From Ochotona curzoniae (taxonomy: Eukaryota; Chordata; Mammalia; Lagomorpha; Ochotonidae), in assembly GCF_017591425.1 (NCBI RefSeq), contig NW_024466512.1, positions 28,015,501-28,079,500 on the forward strand: DNA of 64,000 bases, written 5' to 3'. Made by a program: the position numbers and the translations under genes. Positions 23,915-36,060 of the stretch are shown in pieces. Positions within the stretch are counted from its first letter, which is position 1; every line of letters begins with the position of its first letter. Under the pieces are notes generated by a model. The model was not told where the DNA came from, searched no databases, and saw nothing but the letters and a program-made list of their open reading frames with translations.

Positions 23915-24059
23915 TAGATCCTGAGGTTCGTGAGTGGAGAAATGTAGCTGCAGAGTTGGAGTAAGCGGCCCATGACCACAGCCCTGGTGAGATCTGTAAG
24001 AGCATCTGTATACCCACACCTTCAGAGTGCAGTAACTGTTAGAGCACAGATTTCGAAAT

Positions 24060-24200
24060 GAGGCAAGCCTGGGACTGTAGATTGGCTCTATGATCTTGGG
24101 CAAGTCTGTTAAAGTCACTGAACTAAAGTTTTGCTCATCCATAAATTGGGCATACTAATAGCTCTCTTGTAAGGATTATGTGTGGGTGTCTTTCTAATGC
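24060..24200 (+). repeat. MIR-like relic
   Basis: The blocks ctctatgatcttgggcaagtc and gctcatccataaattgggcat are a good sense MIR core. Confidence 0.65.
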
Positions 24201-24208
24201 CCAGAATA

Positions 24209-24342
24209 GGCCTGAGCATTCAAATGATGCAGTTAAGACGCAGCATTTGATGTCAGAGTGCCTGGATTTGAATCCTGCCGCTGCTGCTGATTCCAGCTTC
24301 CCGCTAAAGCATACCCTGGCAGGTAATAGATGATGGCTAGGT

Positions 24343-24388
<46 letters not shown>

Positions 24389-24552
24389 AAGAAAGAAAGC
24401 TGTGTCCCTGCCATTCATGTAGAAAATTCAGATTGAGTTCCTAAATTTTGGCTTCAGTTTGTCAGCCCTGGCTGTTGGCTGGCATTTGAGAAGTGAACCA
24501 GCTGAGGGGAGATCTCTAATTCCCTGCTTTTCAAAAAGAAAAAAAAAAAGTG
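24209..24552 (+). mobile_element. CSINE-type SINE carrying an internal (GATA)n
   Basis: The head and body are those of the older subfamily, but the centre is interrupted by the GATA repeat at 24343-24387. It resumes with the cctgccattcatgtagaaaa block. Confidence 0.75.
24343..24399 (+). repeat. (GATA)n then (GAAA)n microsatellite
   Basis: About eleven GATA units are followed by three GAAA units. The array sits inside a SINE. Confidence 0.9.
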
Positions 24553-25589
24553 TTCCGCATGGATTGGACATACAAAATCAGCCCAGAGAAGCTACTGTCT
24601 GGTCTCCCTAGGCGTTTGCACCTGCAGCCATGGTTGTTGGCATGGCTTGGACACCCTCACCCTAGGATCAGCTCTTAGAAAACAGATCCTGCAGGAGTTG
24701 TTGAGATGGACTTGGCTTCCTTACAGTTCCTCTGTAGGAACTGGTGTTGATTCAATAACTTGTGTGTCTGAAAGGACATCTTCCAAGGCCAGTGGGGCAC
24801 TGGGCACAGAAAGGGGAGCAGTAACCCAGCCTGCAGTTTTCGGCCTGGAGGTTGCTATTTATTTGTGATATCAGTGACAGTTTCAAGCTGGCACGTAACA
24901 GTCTTGATTTGTATCACAATTGCTACTGTACCAAAATGCCTTTATCCTAGAACTTGTTTGGCAACATCTTTCTGGAGCATTGGAACAGCCAGGGTTGAGA
25001 AGCAAAAGACCAAAAATACTTCCTTTAGCAAGGTCGACCAGATGGGCTACAAGTCTATGGCCCTTGGATTCTCTCCAGTTCTGGTGGAAGAGGAGTGTCT
25101 TCTTGTGCCCTGGTAACCATCCATAGGAAAGCTAGGTCCTGGTACTGCCAAGCTCACTGTCAGGGAGGAGCTGCTCCTGGAAGCCCTCAGGGTCTGGAGC
25201 CAAGCCACAAGGACATTCAATCCTGTTACTGGGACCCTCCTATGGGGCTCCACAACTTGGGAGTTCCCTGGTGTAAGCCCCAAGAAAGATCTTACCCCAG
25301 TAAGAAGTAGCCTAACAGGTTCCGTGTGATTTGTGTTTGAGGTGCACCAGGCCTTGTGCTGAGTATTTTGCCTCCATTCTCTCATTTGGCCAAACAACCT
25401 CAGTAATTTTTACATGAACTTATTATGTCCAGTGCACTGAAATCAGTGAGGAATTACTCTGTAGTCGGCACTGAGCTGGGGCAGTAATGGTGGGGGATAA
25501 CAGTGTTAATAAAATAGAGTCCCAACTTTCTAGGAGTGACTGTGGTCTTAATTTTCCAACTTCAGAAATTGCTGAGGTTTGGATTTCAG

Positions 25590-25735
25590 CTCCACCTTTG
25601 TAGCCTCTGATGAGTTTTTGAGTGTCTGTGTTGGTTTTCTCCTTTGTCACTAGGGATGATCATGACAGAACTGACCTTAGGGTGGTTGTGAAAGAATAAA
25701 TCAGAGTTCACAAAAAGCACTAGAAACAGGTATGT
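25590..25735 (+). repeat. MIR-like relic
   Basis: The order ttttctcctttgtcactaggga, gggtggttgtgaaagaata and cacaaaaagcactagaaac resembles sense MIR. Confidence 0.5.
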
Positions 25736-26389
25736 TCAGAGTATGTAGGAGGTATAGCAGGTAGGTAAAGGATAAGCTTCAGGAAATTTGTAAGGCTTTA
25801 GAAAAATCATGGCTGTGTTTGCATGCACTGGCCATTTCTTCATCCCCTGAGCAGGGAAAGTAGGACTTCTGGATGGCGGTCAAGGTTTAATGCTTGTTGA
25901 TCTACACTGACTATCAAGGATCTGAGTTAATTAGGAAAGCCTTGCCAACAGCATCCCCACTTCTGGTCATTTTAGAAAGACCTAAACTCTAGAGGTTCAG
26001 GACGTGGGGCCCCTCCTAAGGCTCGGGTCCCACCAGACCTGTGGCCAAGCTTAATGTTGATCACTTGGCCTTTGTCCAGTTACACCTGAGGACTGTGAGC
26101 TCGGCGGTGCAGCCATAGGGCTGCCAAAGAACACAGCTTGAAGTCATGGAGAACCAAATCACTGATTCAGGTGTTGACCTGATCTGCTCCCTGTAAAGGG
26201 AAGGTTCTGGGTCTTTTGGAGGTGGTCCACACGTGTTACCATGTAGGGGCTGTTACTTCCACACACTGGTATTGGTAGCGTTAACCAGATTCTCAAGAAA
26301 ACATCCCAGTGCAATGTGTGCATGTACAGATGCTTTTTGACTGATGGTGAGTATGTCCTGATTGAACCATCATAAGGATTTTGTTCGTG

Positions 26390-26510
26390 GCTTCTTCCCA
26401 GCTCTGGGATCTTGGGCAGATTGCTCAATCATTTGGGCTTGCTTTGCTTATCTACAGTCTTGCTGGGAGGACTAAATGAGAAGATGTTGAAAACACCTAA
26501 GTCAAAAATG
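26390..26510 (+). repeat. MIR-like relic
   Basis: The blocks gggatcttgggcagattgctc and gctgggaggactaaatgag fit the sense MIR core. Confidence 0.6.
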
Positions 26511-27884
26511 CGTCTGATCCATCTCACCTGTAGAGGTTATTATCCCTCGTGATTGCTCAGCTGACCAGGAGCCAGAGCTCTAGGCTGCTGCCCAGCACTA
26601 GAGTGAGTGTTAAAACACACGTCTCCAGCCTGGAAATAGGTCCGAATTGAAGTGTGGCATTTTTGTGTGCCTTTTGTTTTCATGCTATGGTGAAGTGGGA
26701 AAAATCATAAAAGGTAAGACTAAGTCAAGGACGTGTGTGTTTGGGAGGCAGAAAAACAGGAGAGATTGAGATTTTAAGGAATTGGCTCCTGTGATGGTGG
26801 GGATTGGCAAGTGTGAGATTTCTGGCAGGCTGCAAATTTGGTTAGGGGTTGACGCTACAGTCTTGAGTTGGAAATATGTAAGGTCCAGACTGGTCACTCC
26901 AACATGGCTTACCTGAACTATAGTCTTGAGGTAGAATACCTTCTGGAAATTTCAGTATTTGCTCTTCAGGCCTTTAATTCTTTGAACGAGGCCCTCTCTA
27001 CAATATGGAGGGTACATCTACCTAAAATAACAGGCTGTGAATATTAATCATGTCTGAAAAATCTGTTCATGGCATCACTTAGACTAGTGTCTGATCAACC
27101 AAATGGACCCCAGAGCCTAGCAAGATTGATACATGAACTTACCCACTGCACCTGACTGCTGGCGGTTGTTACAAGCCCACATAAGGGGACCTGGCATCTC
27201 ATGGGTGTTTCCAGTAAGGATCTGACACTGTGGTAGGTGACCAACAAAGGAAATGGTTGTGTACAAGAGGGTGCGGCTGCTTGGCAAGCAGGGCTGCTCA
27301 GTTCTTGGGAAACCATGTTCTGAGGCTGGCACTCTGGTTAATGACTGAGGTGGTGACCTTCAGCAGGTAGAACAAGAGACAGGCATAGCTAATCAGAAAA
27401 CAGGAAATGTCCCCAAGAATGCCTTGAGTCATGCTCCAGGGAGTGCTCTGTATTGGAGTCAGTTACTTTAAATCTAGAACTTTGGAAAAATCAGGCATCT
27501 GAATAAAACTAGAAGTTGGAGCTGGGGTGGGGCTGTGGAGGTGAGGGAGGGTTTCCTAATTTCATCTCATGTTTAACACCTGCCAGTTTGACTTTAAATG
27601 TAGTCTTCAATAATTGAGTAGCATAAGTATGTGTTTCTGTGGTTGCTAATAAGAAAAGAATGATTTGGGGGGCGCGGGGTTGGGGCTGATATGTTTATGT
27701 GTGAGAATAGGTTTTCAATAAAATGCTGTGTATATGCATTTTTGATAAAAATCAGAGCCTCTTTCTTAGAAGGGATTGAGCTGTGCTTCTCCAGAGCAGG
27801 AGCTGATGAATGCTGACTTCTTGTGTTATTAGGAAGATGAGAGTGTGAGAGTGCTGTGGTCAAAATGCGTGGACTCAGGGGTCA

Positions 27885-28065
27885 GATGAGACCTAGTTAG
27901 AGGGTTTTTTGGTAGCTCTGTGATCTTGGGCACATTACAAATCACCCTGAGATTTCTGTTTATCTATAAACTGGAATATAACAGTACCTGCCTCTGTGCT
28001 TGCTGTGAGGATTAAATGGAAAGGTGCCTGCAAAGCACTTAGCAGTGCCTGGCCCACAGGGAGCA
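27885..28065 (+). repeat. MIR relic
   Basis: The blocks ctgtgatcttgggcacatta, gtgaggattaaatggaaagg and cttagcagtgcctggc give three MIR landmarks in order. Confidence 0.7.
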
Positions 28066-28459
28066 CACCCCAGAGAGCAGGGCCTTTGGCACTGACGTTG
28101 CTAGCCCATGCCCAGTGCTGCACAGTGTTCCACCTGAATGTCTCCACCTGCTGTGGGCTTCTGCTTGGATTCCATTGCCCTCTCCATCTTTGTCTTCAAC
28201 ACATAGCTAAATCACATGTTTAGGAGCATGTGTATCATTGGCAGAATTTGGGGGAAATTTTTCGCATTGGATTATGGACTCAAAGTTGACTAAGTCTGAT
28301 TTCTAATGCCCTCCTCCCATAAGGACTTATGTCAAGCAAGTGAAGTTTAGCTTGATATTTAAGGCTGCACAGTTGATAGTAAACTTCCCACATAGCTCAG
28401 TAGCCCACTGCTGCCTAGTCTATGGGACTGTGCAGAGCCTCTGGTATAAGGGTTCTCCT

Positions 28460-28647
28460 CCATGGCTGACTTACCACTCTGCATGGGAGACCCAGAGGAA
28501 GCTCTTGACTCTGGCTTTGAATTGGCTCAGCTCTGGTCCTTGTGGCCATTTGGGGAGTGAATCAGTGGAAAGAAGATCTTTGTCTCTGTCTCTCCTTTTC
28601 TCTGTAAATCTGACTTTCCAATAAATAAATAAATATATATCTTTTAG
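28460..28647 (+). mobile_element. CSINE-type SINE, 5'-truncated
   Basis: Only the 3' two thirds remain, from the catgggagacccagagg block to an AATAAATAAATAAAT tail. Confidence 0.85.
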
Positions 28648-28747
28648 AATAAACAAATAAACACCAACAGCGAAACAACTGGGAATCAGATTCAAAAGGG
28701 GCTGTGTAGACCTCATAGAAAAACTACTGTCTGAACTAACCAATTGA

Positions 28748-29045
28748 GTGGGTGTTTGATCTAGTGGTTAAACCATGAATTAAGATATCTGCATTCCGTA
28801 TTAGAGTGACTGAACTTGAATTCAAAGTTCTTCTCTTGATTCCAGCTTCCTGCTACTTTGCACCCAGAGAGGCAGTGGTTAACAGCTCAATATGTTGAAC
28901 CCTGCCACTCATCTAAGGAACCTGGATTGAGTTCCTGATTCCCAATTTTGACCTGATTTAATTCTGGCCATTAGGGACATTTGGGGGAGCTAATGGGCAG
29001 ATGGGAGCTCTGATTCTGTGTCTGTGTCTCTGTCTCTGTAGCATC
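28748..29045 (+). mobile_element. CSINE-type SINE, older subfamily
   Basis: The head gtgtttgatctagtggttaaa and the gattccagcttcctgct block are clear. It ends in a (CTGTGT)-like tract. Confidence 0.75.
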
Positions 29046-29354
29046 TCACATCAACTGATCAGTCATGCTTACGCTGATGAGTAGAGTCATGCTGAAGCTT
29101 CCATAGCTGGTACGGCTTTGTGATGCCCAGTCAAGTGGAAAAACAATGCTTAGCAGAGTGAGGATTATGACTCATGGTCTTGCAATGTTGAGGTCTTAGA
29201 AGAATGTAGTGGTTAGTCCCCAAACCAGCTGTGTGCTGAAAGCCAGAGCAACGTGACATTCAGCTGGACAGAACACACTACCTCCTACGTTCAACAGCAG
29301 TACAAAGCAAGCAGTGGTTGAGGAGTGTTTCACAGTGGGCCACCCATATGAGAT

Positions 29355-29470
29355 TGCTGGGTTCAAATCTTGCCCTGCTGCTTACTGAGTGTGTAGCTTT
29401 GAATGGGCTACTTAACTTGCCAATATTCTTTCCTGGGAAAAGGAGATGGAAATATTCATCTATACCTCTA
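29355..29470 (+). repeat. MIR relic
   Basis: The block gttcaaatcttgccctgctg then cttactgagtgtgtagctttg matches the MIR 5' core. Confidence 0.6.
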
Positions 29471-29799
29471 AGATTTTTTTTTTAAAGATTCAGGAATTTA
29501 TGGGAGTAACTGCTATTTTGAACTTTGATACAAAAATTGTTTGAGCACCGGTTGGATTTACTGTTTACTCATCTTGGTAGAAACATCATCCAGGCTCAGA
29601 CACTGAGAAAAAAAAGGTCTTAGATCTGAATAAAAAGTGGGCTTGGAAATAAAGGGTTTGGCACATTTTCCACTAGGCCTACACAGTATTTGCTTATCTT
29701 GTCTTGGAGGTTCTGAGAAGGAGTTCAGCTGAAATTTTAAGCTGGGTTAGTGTCTTGCCACACTGGGATTCAGGGTGGGCTTCAGAGCTGAAGCTCTCT

Positions 29800-29950
29800 T
29801 AGTGGAACATAAATGCACTGCTACATTTATCCTCTGACACATTTCTAACTCTTTGACCCTCAGTATTCCATCTGCAAAATGGCAAACCAGCACCTCAAAG
29901 ATTAGGTTCATTGAATTCTTCCTGCAGCAAGCTGGCAACACAAAGGCCCT
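29800..29950 (+). repeat. MIR-like relic
   Basis: The block ccctcagtattccatctgcaaaatgg is the MIR core. It is diverged elsewhere. Confidence 0.5.
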
Positions 29951-30229
29951 TGGCAACCATTTGTAGGAATTGGTGGGAGAGGGAAAGAACATCACAGCCT
30001 TTCTATGCTTTTGAATCTTCCATCTCTTGTATTCTTGTAGATCTGGGGATGGGTAAAGGGTTTTGGGCTAAATTTGGAAAACTGACTTGATGGCTCTTGT
30101 CCTAGGCAGACAAAGGGAGAATGTGGACACACTGGAGACTCTCATGTAATGTTCTTGAAGGAATAAAAATTGATATATACTTTTTAATTATTTCTAGTTT
30201 ATGGAGAGCTCTTATTTTTCTATTTGCAG

Positions 30230-30285
30230 ATGAGAAAAAGAAAACAAAGAAAATTGATAATGAACTCAACCCTGTGTGGAATGAG
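30230..30285 (+). CDS. MYOF: Myoferlin, coding exon 2 (residues 30-48)
   Basis: This 56-nt exon completes Asp30, split across the intron, and encodes residues to Glu48. It has the lysine-rich DEKKKTKK stretch followed by NELNPVWNE. The N-P-V-W-N-E core is the classic C2-domain signature of the strand before loop 2, and the basic patch is a likely phospholipid-facing surface of C2A. The acceptor is TTTGCAG and the donor is GTAACT, a slightly weaker donor because it lacks G at +5. The frame closes exactly with exons 1 and 3. From memory, human myoferlin differs by one conservative change here (Val to Ile at residue 38). Confidence 0.95.
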
Positions 30286-30769
30286 GTAACTTCACTGTTT
30301 ATTCAACTTTGTTTAATGCGTAAGCTATATCCGGTTGTACTATCTTAGGCTCATTTGGAAGGAGAATCCATTTTGACTCCCACCCCATCTCTCTTTGTGC
30401 CTGCTGGAGAGTGGAGCAGTTCTGTGTTACCCAGGGACCATCTCCTGTAAGGTAATGGTGCAGGAAATGGAGACTGGACTGGGAGTGGTAGGCAGCCTGG
30501 GCAGCCATGAGCTTGCTCTGTGGCCTTGGTTTGCTTGTGCTGCATATCTGGGGCACATTTGCAGATCAAGGAGTGGAATTAGGCCATCTTCAGAATCTGA
30601 GGAGGAAAGTTCCCTGGTTAAAAAGATGCCTGCCTATAAATAGTGTATCATGTGATATTTAGTATGTCTAGCTAAATCATGAAATCTATGGGTTGTTAAT
30701 GTTCATAAAAGTCATGTAAAGGTAATGCAGCAATTTTCAGACCTCCAGATACTCATTAAATCTTTGCTT

Positions 30770-31061
30770 TGGGTGGACATTTGGTGTATCAGTTAAGATG
30801 CTGCTTGGGACACCTGCATGCCACGTCAGAGTACCCAGTTTTGAGCGTCATCTCTGCTCCTGATTCCAGCTTCCTGCTAACTCATCCTGGCAAACAGCAG
30901 GGGAAGGCTCTAATAGTGGGGATGGACCTACACGGACCTGGATTGAATGTTAGGCTCCTGACTGCAGAATGCCACAATATCAATTGTTATGGGCATTTGG
31001 GGAGAGAACTAGTGAATGGAAGATCTGCCTGTCTTGTCCGTTCAAAAAAAAAAAAAAAAAA
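30770..31061 (+). mobile_element. CSINE-type SINE, older subfamily
   Basis: The head ggacatttggtgtatcagttaag, a gattccagcttcctgctaac block and an A18-type tail are present. It lies in intron 2, 0.5 kb after exon 2. Confidence 0.85.
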
Positions 31062-31933
31062 GAAATAATTTAAAAATTAACTTTGGTCGCACTACCTAGA
31101 AGCAATTACTTTTGCATGAATGTGTATCTGTAGATGTTTATTGAATAATATATTTATAAAATAGGATGTCTGTGAATATATGCTGACATAATGAATACAA
31201 TTTTCTATGCTATCTTTCATACTATTATACCCTGAGCATATAGCCATATCATTCAATTTAAAGTGTTTTTGATAACTGTATATTATTCTGAAGAGATGTA
31301 GTATAACTTATTTTGATATCCCACACCAACTGTTGACTTTATAGGTTTTTAAAGTGTTTCGTGCTTAGTATTTTCATGGATATGTGAGAAATTTCTTTTT
31401 CCCTACTGAGTAGGATTTTCCTACTCCAATTTTTTTTTAAGAGTTGATGATCAAAATCACTGCAGTGATGCTGTTTTGTAATTTTCACTGAGTCATCAGT
31501 CAGGAAGATTTCCCCTCCACCCATTGCAAAGTCCTTCCTCTTCCAACTAATGTCAATGTGACTGTAAAATAAAAGTGTATCTCATCACTGAGGGAGGCGA
31601 GATGGAAAGCTTCTGGGTGGCTTTCTGAAAGACCCTGCTGTTCTCATGTGGGTTGAGAGGGAACTCTACTTCAGTGCCACATCACCAGCCAACTGGAGAC
31701 AAGCTCCATGTAAGCAAGAAGCCCGTCTGGGTGGTGTCTGTGGACTCCTGGTGCTCAATACAGACTTCCAAGACCAAAGAAATGAGAAAATGCATGCTAT
31801 GTGTATATACTGCTTCAGGGTTCAAACCTTCCTAGCACATCTCTCTAGCTGAACTCAATCCATGTGACTGATGTCTGAGAGAAGTGATGTCATGTAGCTG
31901 GCATGCCTTCAGCAAGATGACATCTATCCCCGT

Positions 31934-32273
31934 TTTTTTTTTTTAAAGATTTATTTATTTTTTATTACAAAGTCAGAAATACAGAGAGGAGGAGAGACAG
32001 AGAGGAAGATCTTCCGTCCGATGATTCACTCCCCAAGTGAGCCACAACGGCCGGTGCTGTGCCGATCTGAAGCCAGGATCCAGGAACTTCCTCCGGGTCT
32101 CCCACGTGGGTGCAGGGTCCCAAAGCGTTGGGTCGTCCTCGACTGCTTTCCCAGGCCACAAGCAGGGAGCTGGATGGGAAGTGAAGCTGCCGGGATTAGA
32201 ACCGGCGCCCATATGGGATCCCGGGGGGCGTTCAAGGTGAGGACTTTAGCTGCTAGGCCACGCCACCGGGCCC
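31934..32273 (-). mobile_element. Young full-length CSINE-type SINE
   Basis: This CpG-rich, little-decayed copy is closely similar to the one at 18650: cttccgtccgatgattcac, gattagaaccggcgccc, and a gccaccgggccc head complement. It starts with the A-tail complement at 31934. Clear target-site duplications were not resolved because both ends adjoin T-rich sequence. Confidence 0.92.
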
Positions 32274-33113
32274 TTATTTTTATTTTTTTTATTTATTATT
32301 TTTTTTCCCCCATTTTGCTCCTGTCATGATTTGCTTTCTGATCATGAATGAATACGACAAGTAAATTTTCTAATTGTAGTTTTAAAACTGAAACCAAACT
32401 CGAATGAAATGCTAATCCCAAATGCACTGGGCTTTGGTAGCTGTGCTGTAATATAAACATGTTTTGTCCCATTCCAAAGCCATTATGAGGAGTATCACTT
32501 CAATCATTTGATGTGTACACTTCATTTATTGCCTCACCAATTACAAGCATTAGTGGTGTTACTGGTTGGCAAGCAATTTGTTGCACTAAAATGAGACAGG
32601 GTATGTAACTCCAGTCACAGTCTCAGTTCCTTACACAGTTCTGTAGGCAGAACTGACTATAGGCTTTAGAGTAAGGAGTGAATGCAGTTTAAAAAATGTA
32701 TTCTCAAATTGCTTGTCTTCATTTGACAGTGGTGTAGCTAATCACATTCAGATAGTCATTGAAGAAAGCATTTCACATGCACATAATTTTATTCTTGGCA
32801 GCAGTTGTGATAGGTGTCAAGCCCAGGTATCTAAGAGGCAAGGGTTTGGTGGCCTGTCTGAAGCCACAGAACCCAGAAAAAGGGAAGCTGGGAGCTGCCT
32901 GCAGGTCCTCTAGGTCCGAGTCAATGTTGCCTTTCTAAATTCCTCAGCTGTCTGCGGGCTCAGACTTGAATCATTTCTTTCTAACTGTAGACTTGAGTAA
33001 GTCAAGATTGTCTTTGGTAATGATCATGATCTGATGTACGCCATCAGTATGTCTTGTCTTATTGCCTGATCCTCCTGACAGCCTTTTTGTTTTCTTAACC
33101 TTTTTGTGAACAG

Positions 33114-33205
33114 ATCCTGGAGTTTGACTTGAGAGGTGTACCACTGGACTTTGCCTCATCCCTTGGAATCGTTGTAAAAGATTTTGAGACAATTGGCCAA
33201 AATAA
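33114..33205 (+). CDS. MYOF: Myoferlin, coding exon 3 (residues 49-78)
   Basis: This 92-nt exon encodes residues 49-78 and the first two bases of Lys79. It carries ILEFDLRG, then the hydrophobic strand LGIVVKDFETIG. Asp71 and Glu73 sit in calcium-binding loop 3 of C2A, the usual position of the acidic residues that coordinate calcium with the loop 1 aspartate. The acceptor has a short pyrimidine tract and the donor is AA/GTAAGC, phase 2. Family members keep L-K/R-G-I/V-P-L-D in this place, and the exon fits without gaps. Confidence 0.95.
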
Positions 33206-35361
33206 GTAAGCTGCTTTCAACTCTTTCTTATTGTAAATAGTTTCTTACTATTATTTATTTTGTTATGAAGAAACATATTGCTAAAGCACAATTATGTTGA
33301 ATTATTATATTAATTCCATGCCCCTTCTCCCTTCTAAGCTGATTTCTGACTTGGCTGCAATGAATCACAGCACTTTTCTGCAGTGAATATGGTGTTCCAA
33401 GAGGCTGCAGACATTGAACCTCCACCAGTGTGGAGGTTTACTTCCTTTGTAAACAGTACATAGTCACTTTCTACCTTTTTAAAAAAAATTCTGGTTTATA
33501 ACTATATTGGGTACAACCAAAAATAATTTCTTTTATCTGCGATTCACACACATTTTATTCATCTTCCATCCCAATCCATCCCTCTTCTCATTCACCTTTC
33601 AAACCTACCAGACCTACTCCTTGTTTTACTGTTTCTTCAGTGTCAAATGACTAGTGTCATGTTGGTACACTGGGTGACACTGGGGCTTGTCCCCAAAGTG
33701 AGGTTGGGGGGCTTGCTGAACGGGTTTTCATGGACAGAATGACTTCAGTAAGTCACCCATTCTCCATCTGGACTACAGACTCAGAAGCCAGTCTTCGGTT
33801 ACTAATGAAAACAGACAACCCAAGTCACAAGAGAGTAACACTTAAAACTAGAACTCCTGCTTGTTATTGCCTAATGGAAATTCATTGTCTTGTGGAAGGT
33901 AATGTGTAACTTCTGAGCCATGAATTTTCCCAGAAGTCATGTCACATGAGAATCACTTGTCTTCTTGATAGGACTATGCTATTATTCATAAGAGGATCTT
34001 ATAAGAGGGTCTTAAATTAATAAGATGTTAAGCCTGATATTTGATGGCTGCATCAGTTTGAAGAAGCATTCCAGTAGTGGATTTTGTTAATCTGTTATGA
34101 AAATGCATGTCTTGGTTCACGTATGTTTGATATAAACAGAAGACTACAATAAGAGCAGTAAATTAGGATGGCACAACTGGAGTGGGATGAGCATGTTTTC
34201 TGATGTGCTTTTGACAGTCATGGTTTAGTGCTAGCACAATGCTATTTTTGCTGTTAAGAATAACTTATTTTGGATGGCAGATTCCATAGTCATCTCAGTC
34301 ATGGGAGTCTTTGGCTTCATGGTGCCAGACTAAGAGAACCTGCAAACATATCTGTTCCAGAACAGGGATTTAATAGGTGCTGCACATTTACCCTCAATGA
34401 AGTCATGTGTTTCTGTGTCCCATTGATGACCCATACCCCTAATGTCAGATACACTTTTTCCTTAAATGACTTGAACACCTTCTGGTGGATTCTAGTCCCA
34501 CTCATTTGGACTGAAAACCATCTCACATTTGAAGGTTATGTTGCCTTTCTCAGCTTTGAACCATTGTGTGATTATTTCTCTCCCACTCCAACTCTCAGAA
34601 GGCAGTTTTCTTTCTCAGATGTCAGAGTTCTAGAGAAGTGGATGGAAGAACCTCATAGTATCTTCCCATGTGATGATAACCCTTTCTCTTCCTAGTTTTT
34701 CTATTTCTGCAAATGATACCAGTTTTGCTGTTCTAGAGCAGTTTTCTCCAACACAAATACATTGGAGGGTGCCAGTGCATATAGAAATACTCTGGTACTT
34801 ACTTTGACAAAAATAAAAGGGACACATGAGTTAATTATAATAATATAACTAACCCAATGTGTAAGAATGTTATCTCCACATGTAATTAGTAATTTTAAGA
34901 AACAGATATTTTCTATGCATTGTTTTCCTAGTAACTCTCAGGATATGGGATGTGTTTTATATTTGAACACCCCTTAATTCCAACAAAAGCACATTTCAAG
35001 TGTTCTGAAGCCAGTTTTGACTGGTATCTACCATGTTGGATAGGATTGTTCAGACTACAGGTTCCAAAATGTCAAAACCTTAGACCTTTCTAGAGCCTCT
35101 CTCTGTTTGCATCTTATTCAGTCTATTCCCACATCGCAGTTTGTTCCCCTTTCACTGTCTCTGCTGTGGAATTTTTTAAAATTAAACCATGCCCAGAGTT
35201 TGTAGCCTGATTCAGTCTTTCATTACTTTGTGCCTCCCCTATTTCAGCATGGTAATAGAGCCTGCTAAGGTGGCCTTGTAACACTCCTCACATGTCAACC
35301 AAATCCTGATGGTTATAACTAAGGCTGCTTCAAAGCATTTGTAGACAACAATTAAAAGATA

Positions 35362-35545
35362 ATGCATGAGGTGAATAGTTGGCCTGGTGGATAAGAACTC
35401 ATTCTATATTGGAGAACTATGATTCAGTTAATGTAGATCCTCAATTATTGCAAGCCCTAGATTACATTTGGCCTGTTCTATCTCTGGAAATTGTAAGCAT
35501 TTGGGAAGTGAATCAAAGGGAGGTATTCTTTCTGACATGAAAAAT
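35362..35545 (+). mobile_element. CSINE-type SINE, decayed and partly deleted
   Basis: The head tagttggcctggtggataag and the gcatttgggaagtgaatcaa block remain. The middle is lost. Confidence 0.6.
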
Positions 35546-35559
35546 GATTTCCATTAACT

Positions 35560-36060
35560 TTTTGAAAATCCCTGTACTTGAAGGAAAGGCAGAAGATAAG
35601 CAAATATACTTCAAATATTGTGAAGTGTTATGAGTTAAAGAGGAAACTGTTACATCCCATGAAGATAAAACAAAGTAAAAGAATTGAGAGTGGTCCAGGG
35701 TAGGGGCTGCAAGGAGCTCCAGTTAAATATGACATAATGATCAAGTGACAGTTGAGCCAACCTAAATAAAGCAGAGGAACAAGTCATGCAACTGTCCATG
35801 GGGTAAGGAGTATGGCCGAGACAAGAGTCAGTGCAGAAGCCCTGGGGCAGAAATGTACTTGAAGTATTGGGAAAGCAGCCCGATTGGAGCACAGTGAATG
35901 TGAGAGAACAGAGTGGGTGAAAGAGGTGAGGTCAGCAAAACCACTATGTGTACAGCTTTGTGGGCCATGGTGTGGGTTTTGGACTGCATTTGTGGTAGAG
36001 TAAGGTTCCACTGCAGAAGTCTGAGTATGATCTAATTTAAGTTTTGGATGTATTCTTCAA
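35560..36060. repeat. Ancient interspersed repeat, L2-like
   Basis: The order ctggggcagaaatg, tggagcacagtgaatg, aagaggtgaggtcagc, gctttgtgggccatgg and gagtatgatctaattt is a familiar ancient mammalian interspersed repeat. I assign it to L2 from memory; the orientation is not certain. Confidence 0.5.

Larger units (their letters stand above)
6403..30229 (+). other. MYOF: MYOF intron 1 (23.8 kb)
   Basis: The intron is bounded by GTAAGA and TTTGCAG and is phase 1. It is the largest complete intron in the window and is mostly lagomorph SINEs, MIR/L2 relics, an L1 3' UTR and simple repeats, listed separately. Unassigned stretches include 6600-7300, 8860-10640, 12640-14100, 14520-16240 and 24560-27880, where I see no exon-like or strongly structured signal. 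A long first intron is a usual place for enhancers, but nothing here identifies one directly. Confidence 0.9.
30286..33113 (+). other. MYOF: MYOF intron 2 (2.8 kb)
   Basis: The intron is phase 0, with GTAACT donor and GTGAACAG acceptor. It holds two SINE copies, at 30770 and 31934. The rest, including 31080-31930 and 32280-33110, shows no recognisable gene or structured element. Confidence 0.9.

Noticed and set aside
18650..32273. Open frames shared between SINE copies (for example near 18755, 22637, 32021)
   Set aside because: The shared peptides come from the SINE body read in the same phase, not from a gene family.
34270..34695. 141-codon open frame on + in intron 3
   Set aside because: No similarity I can name. 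It starts and ends in ordinary intron sequence with no splice or retrocopy evidence.
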